Origin: Streptomyces sp. NBC_01255
GTDB taxonomy: Bacteria > Actinomycetota > Actinomycetes > Streptomycetales > Streptomycetaceae
Direction of reading: 5' to 3'
DNA: 64,000 bases
NCBI RefSeq assembly: GCF_036226445.1
Contig: NZ_CP108474.1
Location: 7,378,001 to 7,442,000 of the forward strand
Part shown: piece after piece, positions 34,529 to 43,303 of the stretch
Numbering within the stretch: position 1 is the first letter of the stretch
Layout of the letters: the number at the start of each line of letters is the position of its first letter
Position numbers and translations under genes: made by a program
The notes under the pieces: model-generated
What the model was told of the DNA's origin: nothing
The model's database searches: none
What the model saw: the letters and a program-made list of their open reading frames with translations, nothing else

Positions 34529-35560
34529 ATGAGCGACGCGCTGCTGAGCACACTGGCGGAGGCCCTGGCCGAGCTGGTGACGGCCGTCGAGACCAGTGAC
34601 GACGACGTCCTGGACCCCGACACGGCGGTGAAGTGGCTGGAGTGCACCGGGGCCACGCTCGCCGGGCTCCCGGCGGACGACCGGCGCGCCCTCGACGGGC
34701 ACTTCCGCGCGGCGGCCCTGCGCCGGCCGGAGGGGCCCTGGCGGGACGAACTGCTCAGGGTCTCGGAGGGCTTCGGCCTCACCGAGGACACCCACGCCGC
34801 CGCCTGCGAGGCCGTCGCCGAGCGGGCCCGCCGCTTCGTCGCCACCGTCCGGGACGCCGACCCCGCCACCCCCGTGCCCACTTGCCCCGGCTGGACCCTC
34901 GCCGAGCTGACCCGGCACCTCGGCACCGGCCACCGCTGGGCGGAACACCTCGTACGCACCGGGGCAACCGCCCGCGTCCCCGCCGATGACGTCCCGCTCG
35001 ACCTGCCGGGCGACCCCGCCGCGTACCCCGACTGGTTCGCCGCCGGCGCCGAGACCCTCGTCGCGACCCTCCGCGCCGCCGACCCGGACACCCCGCTCTG
35101 GTCCCCGGGACCCGAACCGCGCGCCGGGTACTACCCGCGCCATGTCCTCTTCGAGGCCGTCGTGCACCTCGCCGACGCCGAGATCGCACTCGCAGGGACG
35201 GCCGGACCGATCGACCCCGGCGCGGCGGCCGAGGGCATTGAGCACCACCTCGCCACCCTCCTGTACGTCCCGTCGACCGCCGAACGGATCGCCCAGCTGG
35301 ACCGTGACGGCGACCTGCTCCGGCTCACGGCCCGGGACACCGGGACCGTCTGGACGCTCACGCTCGGCGGGGGCGGCTTCACCTGGCGGCGCGGAAACGC
35401 GGCATCCGCCACGCGTACCCGACCGACCGCGAGCGTCACCGGCGACAGCGACGAACTGCTGCTCCTGCTGCACCGCCGGTACGCCGCCGACGACCCCCGC
35501 TTCGCCCACTCCGGGGACCGCGGCCTCCTCGACGCCTGGCTGACCGCCACCGCGCTCTGA
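34529..35560 (+). CDS. Maleylpyruvate isomerase-type mycothiol-dependent enzyme with N-terminal extension
   Basis: A 343-residue protein. From about residue 87 it is a TIGR03083-type mycothiol-dependent maleylpyruvate isomerase-fold (DinB-like) enzyme: VPTCPGWTLAELTRHLGTGHRWAEHLV carries the first metal His. A later HVLFEAVVHLADAEIAL block supplies the other His residues. Residues 1-85 are a separate helical domain (LSTLAEALAELVTAVETSDDD...) that many family members lack. GGGAGGGG precedes the ATG. The reaction is unknown; the family uses mycothiol as cofactor or nucleophile. It is divergent from the SGNH hydrolase. Confidence 0.8.
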   Translation: MSDALLSTLAEALAELVTAVETSDDDVLDPDTAVKWLECTGATLAGLPADDRRALDGHFRAAALRRPEGPWRDELLRVSEGFGLTEDTHAAACEAVAERARRFVATVRDADPATPVPTCPGWTLAELTRHLGTGHRWAEHLVRTGATARVPADDVPLDLPGDPAAYPDWFAAGAETLVATLRAADPDTPLWSPGPEPRAGYYPRHVLFEAVVHLADAEIALAGTAGPIDPGAAAEGIEHHLATLLYVPSTAERIAQLDRDGDLLRLTARDTGTVWTLTLGGGGFTWRRGNAASATRTRPTASVTGDSDELLLLLHRRYAADDPRFAHSGDRGLLDAWLTATAL

Positions 35561-35584
35561 GGCCCCGCACGACCTGAGAACGTC

Positions 35585-35618
35585 CGAAGGGCCCCGGGAA
35601 GACTCCCGGGGCCCTTCG
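35585..35618. terminator. Perfect 15-bp hairpin between converging genes
   Basis: CGAAGGGCCCCGGGA (35585-35599) and TCCCGGGGCCCTTCG (35604-35618) pair around AGAC. It lies between the stop of the mycothiol-type gene and the stop of the CNNM gene, a bidirectional terminator. Confidence 0.85.
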
Positions 35619-35642
35619 GCCTGCCTCGTCACGCGGTACGGG

Positions 35643-36662
35643 TCACGGCGCCGCCGGGCGCCCCACCAGTTCGCGCAGCACGTCCTCCATCGTCACGAGA
35701 CCGGCCGGCTTGTCGTCCTCGTCGAGGACCGCCGCCAGGTGCGTACGGCTCCGGCGCATCGCGGTGAGGACGTCGTCCAGCGGCGTGGCCGCCCGGACCC
35801 GGGCGATCGGCCGCAGCGCCGACACCGGGAACGGCAGATCGCGCGGGGAGGCGTCCAGGGCGTCCTTGACGTGCAGGTAGCCCAGGATCCTGCGCTCCGA
35901 GTCGACCACGGGGAAGCGCGAGTAGCCCGTCGACGCCGACAGCGCCTCCAGCTCCTCCGGAACGGTGCCGACCTGCGCGTACACCACCTTCTCCGCCGGC
36001 ATCACGACGTCGCGGACCGGACGGCGGCCCAGCTCCAGGGCATCGTGCAGCCGCTCGGCGGCCCGGTCGTCCAGGAGCCCGGCGTGGCCCGCGTCGGTGA
36101 CCATACGGGCCAGCTCGTCGTCCGAGAACGTCGCCGCGACCTCGTCCTTGACGTCCACCCGCAACAGCTTGAGCAGCGCGTTGGCGAAGGCGTTGATCGT
36201 GAAGATCACCGGACGCAGCGCCCGAGCGAGCGTCACCAGCGGCGGGCCGAGGATCAGCGCGGTCCGTGTCGGCTCCGCGAGCGCGATGTTCTTCGGCACC
36301 ATCTCGCCCAGCAGCATGTGCAGGTACGTCGCCAGCGACAGCGCGATCACGAACGAGATCGGGTGCACCAGACCGTGCGGCACGCCCACCGCGTCGAAGA
36401 CCGGCTCCAGGAGGTGCGCGATGGCGGGCTCGGCGACGATGCCGAGGACCAGGGTGCAGAGGGTGATGCCGAGCTGGGCCGCCGCGAGCAGCGCGGAGAC
36501 GTGCTCCAGGCCCCAGATGACGCTGCGCGCCCGCCGGTTCCCGGCCTCGGCCAGCGGCTCGACCTGACTGCGGCGGACCGAGATCAGGGCGAACTCGGCG
36601 CCGACGAAGAAGGCGTTGACGACCAGGGTCAGCAGACCGATCAACAGCTGGATCACGATCAT
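35643..36662 (-). CDS. CNNM/HlyC-type membrane protein with CBS pair
   Basis: A 339-residue hemolysin-family (UPF0053) protein. Three to four hydrophobic helices in residues 1-150 form the DUF21/CNNM domain (GAEFALISVRRSQVE, LATYLHMLLGEMVPKNIAL). Two CBS domains follow (about 205-335), with GYSRFPVVDSERRILGYLHVKD and AAVLDEDDKPAGLVTMEDVL. CNNM-type proteins are linked to Mg2+ or Co2+ efflux. No C-terminal CorC/HlyC domain is present. It overlaps the upstream paralogue by 4 bp (ATGA), so the two are coupled. Confidence 0.9.
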   Translation of the reverse strand: MIVIQLLIGLLTLVVNAFFVGAEFALISVRRSQVEPLAEAGNRRARSVIWGLEHVSALLAAAQLGITLCTLVLGIVAEPAIAHLLEPVFDAVGVPHGLVHPISFVIALSLATYLHMLLGEMVPKNIALAEPTRTALILGPPLVTLARALRPVIFTINAFANALLKLLRVDVKDEVAATFSDDELARMVTDAGHAGLLDDRAAERLHDALELGRRPVRDVVMPAEKVVYAQVGTVPEELEALSASTGYSRFPVVDSERRILGYLHVKDALDASPRDLPFPVSALRPIARVRAATPLDDVLTAMRRSRTHLAAVLDEDDKPAGLVTMEDVLRELVGRPAAP

Positions 36663-38008
36663 CGGCGGGCCTCCCCGGTCTCGTCGGAGTCATGCGGGGC
36701 GGTGTGCGCGGGGGCGTGCATCAGCACGCGCGCCGCGCGCCGCCCCGAGGCGTCCACCACGTCGAGCCGCCAGCCGGCCAGCTCCACGCTGTCGCCGACG
36801 GCCGGGATGCGGCCCAGCTCGTTCGCGAGGACACCCGCGAGCGTCTCGTACGGGCCGTCCGGCACGCGGAGGCCGATCGCCTCCACCTGGTCCGTACGGG
36901 CGGCGCCGTCCGCGGACCACAGCTCGCGGCCGTCGGCGTCCTCGCCCGCCCGCGCCAGGTCCGGCGTCTCGTGCGGGTCGTGCTCGTCGCGGACCTCGCC
37001 GACGACCTCCTCGACGATGTCCTCCAGGGTCACGACCCCGGCCGTACCGCCGTACTCGTCGATGACGACGGCCATCGTCTGCTTGCCGGAGAGCCGGTCG
37101 AGCAGACGGTCCACGGTCAGGGTCTCCGGGACGAGCAGCGGCTCGCGCAGCATCTCGCCGATCCGGCGGCGCGCCCGCTCGCCGGCCGGTATGGCCAGCA
37201 CGTCCTTGATGTGCGCGATGCCGACGACCGAGTCGAGGTTGCCCCGGTAGACGGGGAAGCGGGACAGGCCGGTCGCGCGGGTCGCGTTCGCCACGTCCTC
37301 GGCGGTGGCCTGCACCTCGAGGGCGGTGACCTGGACGCGGGGCGTCATCACGTTCTCGGCGGTCAGCTCCGCCAGGTTGAGCGTACGGACGAACAGCTCG
37401 GCCGTGTCCGCCTCCAGGGCGCCTTCCTTCGCGGAGTGCCGGGCGAGCGCCACGAGCTCCTGCGGGGAACGCGCGGAGGCCAGCTCCTCGGTCGGCTCCA
37501 TGCCGAGACGGCGCAGGATCCGGTTCGCGGTGTTGTTGAGGTGGCTGATCAGCGGCTTGAAGGCGGCCGTGAACACCCGCTGCGGGGTCGCCACCACCTT
37601 CGCCACCGCGAGGGGCGAGGAGATCGCCCAGTTCTTCGGGACCAGCTCGCCGACGACCATCAGGACGACGGTCGAGAAGGCCGTGCCGAGGACGAGGGCG
37701 ACCGAGGAGGCCACGGAGGGGGAGAGGCCGAGGGCCTCGACCGGGCCCTTGATCAGCTTGGCGACCGAGGGCTCGGCGAGCATGCCGACGACCAGATTGG
37801 TGACGGTGATGCCGAGCTGGGCGCCGGAGAGCTGGAAGGTGAGCGAACGGACGGCCTTGAGCGCGCTCGCCGCTCCGCGCTCGCCGCGCTCCGCGGCGGC
37901 TTCGAGCTCGCCGCGCTGGACCGTCGTCAGCGAGAACTCGGCCGCGACGAAGGCGCCGCACGCCAGTGAGAGCAGGAGCGCAAGGACGAGCAGAAGCACT
38001 TCGGTCAT
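36659..38008 (-). CDS. CNNM/HlyC-type membrane protein with CBS pair and CorC-HlyC domain
   Basis: A 449-residue paralogue of the downstream protein. CNNM/DUF21 domain in residues 1-180 (AAEFSLTTVQRGELE, VLMVVGELVPKNWAI), two CBS domains (about 205-330, with GLSRFPVYRGNLDSVVGIAHIKD and YGGTAGVVTLEDIVEEVVG), and a C-terminal CorC/HlyC transporter-associated domain (about 365-435). It is the first of the two-gene operon. GGAGGTGAACCG before the ATG is a good ribosome-binding site. Metal ion transport or its regulation is likely; ion specificity is not visible. Confidence 0.9.
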   Translation of the reverse strand: MTEVLLLVLALLLSLACGAFVAAEFSLTTVQRGELEAAAERGERGAASALKAVRSLTFQLSGAQLGITVTNLVVGMLAEPSVAKLIKGPVEALGLSPSVASSVALVLGTAFSTVVLMVVGELVPKNWAISSPLAVAKVVATPQRVFTAAFKPLISHLNNTANRILRRLGMEPTEELASARSPQELVALARHSAKEGALEADTAELFVRTLNLAELTAENVMTPRVQVTALEVQATAEDVANATRATGLSRFPVYRGNLDSVVGIAHIKDVLAIPAGERARRRIGEMLREPLLVPETLTVDRLLDRLSGKQTMAVVIDEYGGTAGVVTLEDIVEEVVGEVRDEHDPHETPDLARAGEDADGRELWSADGAARTDQVEAIGLRVPDGPYETLAGVLANELGRIPAVGDSVELAGWRLDVVDASGRRAARVLMHAPAHTAPHDSDETGEARR

Positions 38009-38169
38009 CGGTTCACCTCCGTCCCATGATCAGTCAGGGGGGAGGGGATCGCTCGATGTCGGAGCGTGGAACCAGTGCTACTGGGAGGCTCGCCCATGGG
38101 CGGACGCTCACACCTTTCGATAGTCGGGATGGAGAACCATAGTAAAGGACGGGCAAAACGGGGTGGTGA

Positions 38170-38595
38170 TCAGCCGTCGAGCGGCTTCACCCAGCGGCGC
38201 CACTGGTCCTGGCGCTCGTACCCGGCGGCCGTCCACAGCCGTCGGCCCGTCTCGTTCGCCTCCAGGACCATCGCGTCCACGCGCCGGCCGCCGAGCGCCG
38301 CGAACCGCTCGTCGGCCGCGCGCAGCAGCGCGGTGGAGATACCGCGCCGACGGTGGGAGGGCAGGACGGCGAGCCGGTAGAGGGAGGCGCGCCAGCCGTC
38401 CCAGCCGGCGATCACGGACCCCACGATCAGACCGTCGGCCAGCGCGAGGATGAGCGCGTCCGGATCCCGCTCGACGAGCCGGGTCACCCCGTGCACGTCG
38501 TCCGAGATGGACGTCCCCTCGGCGGACTCCTTCCAGAAGGCCAGGACGGCCTCGGCCTCGTCGGGCAGGGCGGCACGTATCCGCAGATCGATCAT
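38170..38595 (-). CDS. GNAT-family N-acetyltransferase
   Basis: A 141-residue single-domain GNAT. LYRLAVLPSHRRRGISTALLRAAD (about 72-95) holds the acetyl-CoA pyrophosphate loop R/Q-x-x-G-x-G/A, here HRRRGIS. NETGRRLWTAAGYE near the end is the usual motif B. The acceptor is unknown. About 160 bp separate it from the CNNM operon, both leftward. Confidence 0.85.
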   Translation of the reverse strand: MIDLRIRAALPDEAEAVLAFWKESAEGTSISDDVHGVTRLVERDPDALILALADGLIVGSVIAGWDGWRASLYRLAVLPSHRRRGISTALLRAADERFAALGGRRVDAMVLEANETGRRLWTAAGYERQDQWRRWVKPLDG

Positions 38596-38699
38596 GGCCG
38601 GATCCCATCACGCAGGCCGGGACCGGTGCCAGGGAGTTCCGCCGGGTGGGACGCGGTTCACCGCCGGCCCCGGGTCGCTCACCGTCGGGCCCGCGTCGC

Positions 38700-39362
38700 T
38701 CATCGCCGGGCCACGCCCAGGACGCATGGGGAGGTCGGCAGGCGGGGCCCGTTCTCCGGGAGGTCGAAGGAGCGGTACGGGCCGACGGAGAAGCCCGCCG
38801 CCGCGATCGCCGCGAGCGGATCCCGTGCGGTGTGGCAGCCGCCGAAGAACAGCGGCCAGACCGTACGGTCCAGGCCCCGCTGCACCCGCGCGAGCCCGGG
38901 TGTCCCCGCCGCCACGTGCTCGAAGAACCGGAGCTCGCCGCCGGGACGCAGGACGCGCCGCACCTCCGCGAGGGCCTGCGGCACGCTCCGTACCGTGCAC
39001 AGGACGAGCGAGGCCACGGCCGCGTCGAAGACACCGTCCTCCGCCGACAGCGCCTCCGCGGTGCCCGGCCGCACGGTCACCGGGACGGTCGCCCGCCGCG
39101 CGGCCTCCTCGGCGAGCCGCCGCAGACGGGGTTCCGGTTCGACGGCGACGACCTCGGAGACCCCGGCCGGGTAGTACGCGAAGTTCAGTCCGTTCCCCGC
39201 GCCGATCTCGACGACCCGGCCGGTGAGACCCGAGAGGAGCTCCTTGCGCAGGGCGGCGAGCCCGCCGCGCGCGTCGGCCGACACGCTGACGCGGGCGTAG
39301 AAGCGCGCGAAGAGAGGGTGGTGGACGCGGGGTGCGGGGGAGCCGGGGCGCGAGGAGGTCAT
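38700..39362 (-). CDS. Class I SAM-dependent methyltransferase
   Basis: A 220-residue methyltransferase. VVEIGAGNGLNFAYYP (about 50-65) is motif I for S-adenosylmethionine, followed by VVAVEPEPRLRR (motif II) and FDAAVASLVLCTVRS (motif IV). It resembles the UbiE/PmtA-like group, some of which methylate phosphatidylethanolamine, but the acceptor is uncertain. It follows the VOC gene by 10 bp, likely in one transcript. Confidence 0.87.
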   Translation of the reverse strand: MTSSRPGSPAPRVHHPLFARFYARVSVSADARGGLAALRKELLSGLTGRVVEIGAGNGLNFAYYPAGVSEVVAVEPEPRLRRLAEEAARRATVPVTVRPGTAEALSAEDGVFDAAVASLVLCTVRSVPQALAEVRRVLRPGGELRFFEHVAAGTPGLARVQRGLDRTVWPLFFGGCHTARDPLAAIAAAGFSVGPYRSFDLPENGPRLPTSPCVLGVARR

Positions 39363-39372
39363 GGGGCGCCCC

Positions 39373-39717
39373 TCACCCGGTCACGAAGCAGAACTCGTTG
39401 CCCTCCGGGTCCCGCATGACCTGGAAGGAGCCCTGCTCGTCCCTCACGAGACCGCCGACGCGGACCGCGCCGGCGGGCCCGGCCTCGGTGGCGGCCCGGT
39501 CCGGATCCGCCACCTTCAGGTCGAGATGGACCCGGTTCTTCACGGACTTGCCCTCCGGCACGCGCTGGAAGGCGAGCCGGACGAACTCCGGCGGGTCGAC
39601 GTACGACCAGTCGCCGGAGCGGTCGACCGGATCACCGCCGAGGAGGCCCGCCCAGAAGCGGACGAGGGCAGCCGGATCGGCGCAGTCGAAGACGATCTCC
39701 TGAACGTGAGCACGCAT
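39373..39717 (-). CDS. VOC-family protein (glyoxalase-like)
   Basis: A 114-residue vicinal oxygen chelate domain. It has IVFDCADPAALVRFWAGLLGG at the N-terminus, HLDLKVADPDRA in the middle and MRDPEGNEFCFVTG at the end, the standard two-motif VOC layout with a possible metal Glu in the last block. It could be a bleomycin-resistance-type binding protein or a small lyase. It is just upstream of the methyltransferase gene and transcribed with it. Confidence 0.87.
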   Translation of the reverse strand: MRAHVQEIVFDCADPAALVRFWAGLLGGDPVDRSGDWSYVDPPEFVRLAFQRVPEGKSVKNRVHLDLKVADPDRAATEAGPAGAVRVGGLVRDEQGSFQVMRDPEGNEFCFVTG

Positions 39718-39784
39718 GCGCCCAGCGTACGGAGTCCGCCACGGATCAGCCCCCGAAGGCGGCTGCCGAGATCAGGCCCGGAAC

Positions 39785-40585
39785 TCAGCCTCGGAAGCCG
39801 GACCCGGACCCGGACCCGGACCCGGACCCGGACCCGGACCCGGACCCGGACCCGGAGTCGGCAGCCGGCTCCGGTCCGAACTCCGCCCCGAAGGCCTTCG
39901 CGTCCCACGTCCCGCCGAGCGCCGGCGCCAGCCAGCCGCCCGCCGCCGCGCGGAACCCCGCCGGGTCGAGCGCCCCCGAACCCTCCGGTACGGCCCCGAG
40001 CAGGGGCGCGCCCGCCGACTCCGGCAGGTCCGCCAGGTTGCAGCGGGCCGCCAGGTCCGGCGCGGCCGGCCAGCTGCCGACCACCACGCCGAGCTGTTCG
40101 ATGCCGCGCGCCGCCAGCGCCTCGGCCGTCAGGGCCGTCGAGTTGAGCGTCCCGAGACCCGCCGGGACCACGCACAGGACGGGGGCGCCGAGCAGCGCCG
40201 CCGCGTCCGCGAGCGTGCCGCCCTCCTCGTCGAAGCGGACGAGCAGTCCGCCCGCCCCCTCCACGAGCACCAAGTCGTGCGAGGCGGCCAGGGCACGGGC
40301 CGCCTCGGCCACCTGCAGCGGTCCGACCGGGGCGAGTCCGGCCCGCCGGGCGGCCGTGCCCGGGGCCAGCGGTTCCGGGAACCGCCCCAGCTCGACCGAG
40401 GCCGCGGCGCCGGACAGCCGGACGACCTCGTCCGCGTCCCCCGTCTCGTCGGGGCCGACCCCGGTCTGTGCGGGCTTCAGGACCGCGACCGACCGCCCCG
40501 CGGCGGTGGCCACGGCGGCCACCGCCGCGGTCACGACCGTCTTGCCGATCTCCGTGCCCGTACCACTGACGACGATGATTCCCAC
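39785..40585 (-). CDS. bioD: Dethiobiotin synthetase with Gly-Ser repeat tail
   Basis: A 266-residue ATP-dependent carboxylase that makes dethiobiotin from 7,8-diaminopelargonate. The P-loop GTGTEIGKT is at residues 8-16, the substrate/phosphate motif KPAQTG follows, and VEGAGGLLV is the family signature. The GTG start gives the usual VGIIVVSGTGTEIGKT opening. The last 20 residues are a run of Ser-Gly pairs encoded by a perfect hexanucleotide repeat. It is 20 bp after bioA and is the last gene of bioBAD. Confidence 0.93.
   Translation of the reverse strand: MGIIVVSGTGTEIGKTVVTAAVAAVATAAGRSVAVLKPAQTGVGPDETGDADEVVRLSGAAASVELGRFPEPLAPGTAARRAGLAPVGPLQVAEAARALAASHDLVLVEGAGGLLVRFDEEGGTLADAAALLGAPVLCVVPAGLGTLNSTALTAEALAARGIEQLGVVVGSWPAAPDLAARCNLADLPESAGAPLLGAVPEGSGALDPAGFRAAAGGWLAPALGGTWDAKAFGAEFGPEPAADSGSGSGSGSGSGSGSGSGSGFRG
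39799..39856. repeat. Hexanucleotide microsatellite in bioD
   Basis: CGGACC is repeated nine times plus four bases, without interruption. It encodes the Ser-Gly repeat at the C-terminus of BioD on the opposite strand. Because the unit is six bases, copy-number change would lengthen or shorten the tail without a frameshift. Confidence 0.95.
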
Positions 40586-40605
40586 TGCTGTCCTCGCTCT
40601 TCCGA

Positions 40606-41895
40606 TCAGCCCGCGGCCGCCGCCGCGCATACCGCGGCGCAGATCCGGGCCAGGTCCTCGTCGTCCGTCACGTACGGCGGCATCGTGTAGATGAGGTCGC
40701 GGAACGGGCGTACCCACACGCCCTCCCGGACCGCGGCCCGCGTCGCCGCCGCCATGTCGACCGGGTGGTCGAGCTGGACGACACCGATCGCGCCGAGCAC
40801 CCGCACCTCGCGGACGCCGGGCAGCTCGGCGGCGGGGGCGAGCCCCTCGCGCAGCCCCGCCTCGATCCGCTTCACCTCGACCTGCCAGTCCTGCGAGAGC
40901 AGCAGGTCGATCGAGGCACAGGCCACCGCCGACGCCAGCGGGTTGCCCATGAAGGTCGGCCCGTGTGCCAGGACCGGGACCTCACCCCGGGAGATCCCGT
41001 CGGCGACCCGGCTCGTGCAGAGGGTCGCCGCCATCGACAGGTATCCGCCCGTCAGCGCCTTGCCCAGGCACATGACATCGGGGGAGACCCCCACGCGGTC
41101 GGCGGCGAACAGCGTGCCCGTACGCCCGAATCCGGTGGCGATCTCGTCGAACACGAGCAGCACGTCGTGCGCGTCGCAGGCCTCGCGGAGCACCCGCAGG
41201 TACTCCGCGTCGTGGAAGCGCATCCCGCCCGCGCCCTGCACCACCGGCTCCACGATCACCGCGGCCAGCTCGTGCGCGTGCTTCCCGATCTCGGTCCGCA
41301 GGAGCTCCGCGTACGACTCCTCGTACGCGGCCGGCGGGGCGTCCACGAACACCTGCGGCTGGAGGACGCCGGTCCACAGCTCGTGCATCCCGCCGTCGGG
41401 GTCGCACACGGACATCGGCTGCCAGGTGTCCCCGTGGTAGCCGCCGCGCCAGGTGAACAGGCGCTGCTTCTCGGGGCGGCCCAGGGAGCGCCAGTACTGC
41501 AGGCACATCTTGACCGCGACCTCGACCGAGACGGAGCCCGAGTCGCTGAGGAAGACGTGCCGCAGCGGCTCGGGGGTGATCTCGACGAGCCGCGCGGCGA
41601 GCCGGACGGCCGGCTCGTGGGTGAGCCCGCCGAACATGACGTGGCTCATCCGGCCCAGCTGGTCGCTGACCGCCTCGTTGAGCACCGGGTGGTTGTAGCC
41701 GTGGATCGCCGACCACCAGGAGGACATGCCGTCGATCAACTCGGCGCGTCCCTCGGAGGGTTCGGCGAGCCGCAGGCGTACCCCGGACGCGGACTCGACG
41801 ACCAGCGGGTCCGTACGGCCCGGCATGGGGCCGTACGGATGCCAGACGTGCGCCCGGTCCAGGGCGATCAGTTCGTCGTTGCGCACGGACGTCAC
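40606..41895 (-). CDS. bioA: Adenosylmethionine-8-amino-7-oxononanoate aminotransferase
   Basis: A 429-residue fold-type I PLP enzyme (7,8-diaminopelargonate synthase), using S-adenosylmethionine as amino donor. HVWHPYGPM and the [14 protein letters not shown] block mark BioA specifically. [17 protein letters not shown] contains the PLP Asp, and [17 protein letters not shown] contains the Schiff-base Lys. The GTG start overlaps the bioB stop (GTGA), so the two are translationally coupled. It is the middle gene of bioBAD. Confidence 0.95.
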   Translation of the reverse strand: MTSVRNDELIALDRAHVWHPYGPMPGRTDPLVVESASGVRLRLAEPSEGRAELIDGMSSWWSAIHGYNHPVLNEAVSDQLGRMSHVMFGGLTHEPAVRLAARLVEITPEPLRHVFLSDSGSVSVEVAVKMCLQYWRSLGRPEKQRLFTWRGGYHGDTWQPMSVCDPDGGMHELWTGVLQPQVFVDAPPAAYEESYAELLRTEIGKHAHELAAVIVEPVVQGAGGMRFHDAEYLRVLREACDAHDVLLVFDEIATGFGRTGTLFAADRVGVSPDVMCLGKALTGGYLSMAATLCTSRVADGISRGEVPVLAHGPTFMGNPLASAVACASIDLLLSQDWQVEVKRIEAGLREGLAPAAELPGVREVRVLGAIGVVQLDHPVDMAAATRAAVREGVWVRPFRDLIYTMPPYVTDDEDLARICAAVCAAAAAG

Positions 41896-43160
41896 GCGTT
41901 CGGCGCGAGGTCCGTGCCGGCGCCCCGGCGGCGCACGGCGACCAGGTCGGTCCGCGCCTGGTTCGCCGCGGCCTCGGCTGGCTCCGCGGGCTCGGGCACG
42001 GTGTGACCGCCGCAGGGACCGCAGCCGCCGCCCGCGTGCGAACCGCAGCCCGCGCCCGCGCCCGCGCCCTCGGCCGCGTCGTGCGAGCCGCAGCCCGCCG
42101 ACGCCTGGGAACCGCAGCCGCCGGCCGCGGCGGCACCCGCCGCGGCGAGCGCGTCCGCCCGGTGCGCGGGCAGCGTCGTCGTGCCCGCGCCCTCCACCTC
42201 GAAGCCCGCGTCCGCGATCATGTCGAGGTCGGCCTGGCCGGCCTGGCCCTCGCTCGTCAGGTAGTCGCCGAGGAAGATCGAGTTCGCGATGTTCAGCGCG
42301 AGCGGCTGCATGGAGCGCAGGTGCACCTCACGGCCGCCCGCGATCCGCACCTCGACGTCGGGGCAGACGAACCGCACCATCGCGAGGATCCGCAGACAGC
42401 GCTGCGGGGTGAGGTTCCACTCCTTCGCGAGCGGCGTGCCCTCGAAGGGGATGAGGAAGTTGACCGGCACCGAGTCCGAGTCCAGCTCGCGCAGCGCGTA
42501 CACGACGTCGACGAGGTCCTCGTCGGTCTCGCCCATGCCCGCGATCAGACCGGAGCAGGCCGACAGACCGGCGGCGTGCGCCTTCTGCACGGTGTCCACC
42601 CGGTCCGCGTACGTGTGGGTCTTGGTGATGCCCCCGTACGTCGCCTCGGACGTGTTCAGGTTGTGGTTGTACGCGTCGGCGCCGGCGTCCCGCAGCCGCT
42701 CCGCCTGGCCGTCCGACAGCAGACCGAGGCAGGCGCACACCTCGACGCCCTCGTTCTGCTCCTTGATCGCCTCGATGGTCCTGCCGACCCGCTCGACGTC
42801 CCGGTCCGTCGGACCGCGCCCGCTCGCCACCAGGCAGACCCGCTTGGCCCCGCCCGCGACACCCGCCGCGGCGGCCTGGGACGCCTCGTCCGGCTTCAGC
42901 CACGTGTACTTGAGGATCTCGGCCTTGGAGCCGAGCCGCTGCGAACAGTACGAGCAGTCCTCCGGGCACAGCCCCGACTTCAGGTTGACGAGGTAGTTGA
43001 GCTTCACCCGCCGCCCGAACCACTGACGGCGCACCTTGCCCGCCGCCGCCACCACATCGAGCAGCTCGTCGTCGGAGGTCGCCAAAACGGCGAGCGCTTC
43101 TTCACGGGTCGGCAGCTCGCGCCGCAGCCCCTTCTCCACCAGCGTGTTCAGCAGGTCCAT
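41892..43160 (-). CDS. bioB: Biotin synthase with Cys/His-rich C-terminal tail
   Basis: A 422-residue radical SAM enzyme converting dethiobiotin to biotin. The radical [4Fe-4S] motif CPEDCSYC is at Cys65, Cys69 and Cys72. Cys109, Cys141 and Cys202 and the Arg in the [12 protein letters not shown] block fit the sites that bind the auxiliary [2Fe-2S] cluster. The core ends near residue 330. About 90 extra residues follow, with a Gly/Ala stretch carrying five Cys (349, 357, 372, 380, 383) and His 360, 375 and 386 in CGSH and CGPCGGH contexts. The ATG giving [12 protein letters not shown] starts the bioBAD operon. Confidence 0.93.
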   Translation of the reverse strand: MDLLNTLVEKGLRRELPTREEALAVLATSDDELLDVVAAAGKVRRQWFGRRVKLNYLVNLKSGLCPEDCSYCSQRLGSKAEILKYTWLKPDEASQAAAAGVAGGAKRVCLVASGRGPTDRDVERVGRTIEAIKEQNEGVEVCACLGLLSDGQAERLRDAGADAYNHNLNTSEATYGGITKTHTYADRVDTVQKAHAAGLSACSGLIAGMGETDEDLVDVVYALRELDSDSVPVNFLIPFEGTPLAKEWNLTPQRCLRILAMVRFVCPDVEVRIAGGREVHLRSMQPLALNIANSIFLGDYLTSEGQAGQADLDMIADAGFEVEGAGTTTLPAHRADALAAAGAAAAGGCGSQASAGCGSHDAAEGAGAGAGCGSHAGGGCGPCGGHTVPEPAEPAEAAANQARTDLVAVRRRGAGTDLAPNA

Positions 43161-43231
43161 AAGCGCTGATCCTCGCCTACCGCCCACCCCCGGGCCAAGG
43201 AGGATCCGAACAAACGCCGCCGAACGAGGTG

Positions 43232-43274
43232 TGTGGATGACCACATCCCGACCTCGGCACACTCCGGTTAGGGT
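43232..43274. promoter_or_regulatory. bioB/bioF divergent control region
   Basis: TGTGG-ATGA-CCACA (43232-43245) is an inverted repeat just upstream of a weak -35, and TAGGGT (43269-43274) is a good -10 for bioF. The 143 bp between bioB and bioF must carry both promoters. The repeat is a candidate operator; no BirA-type or BioQ-type site is recognised with certainty. Confidence 0.45.
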
Positions 43275-43303
43275 CTGTGCGCTGCCTACAAAAGGATCGC
43301 CGC

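Noticed and set aside
39799..39856. Hexanucleotide array considered as a CRISPR or mobile-element scar
   Set aside because: There are no spacers and the unit is six bases with no flanking structure; it is a simple microsatellite inside bioD.
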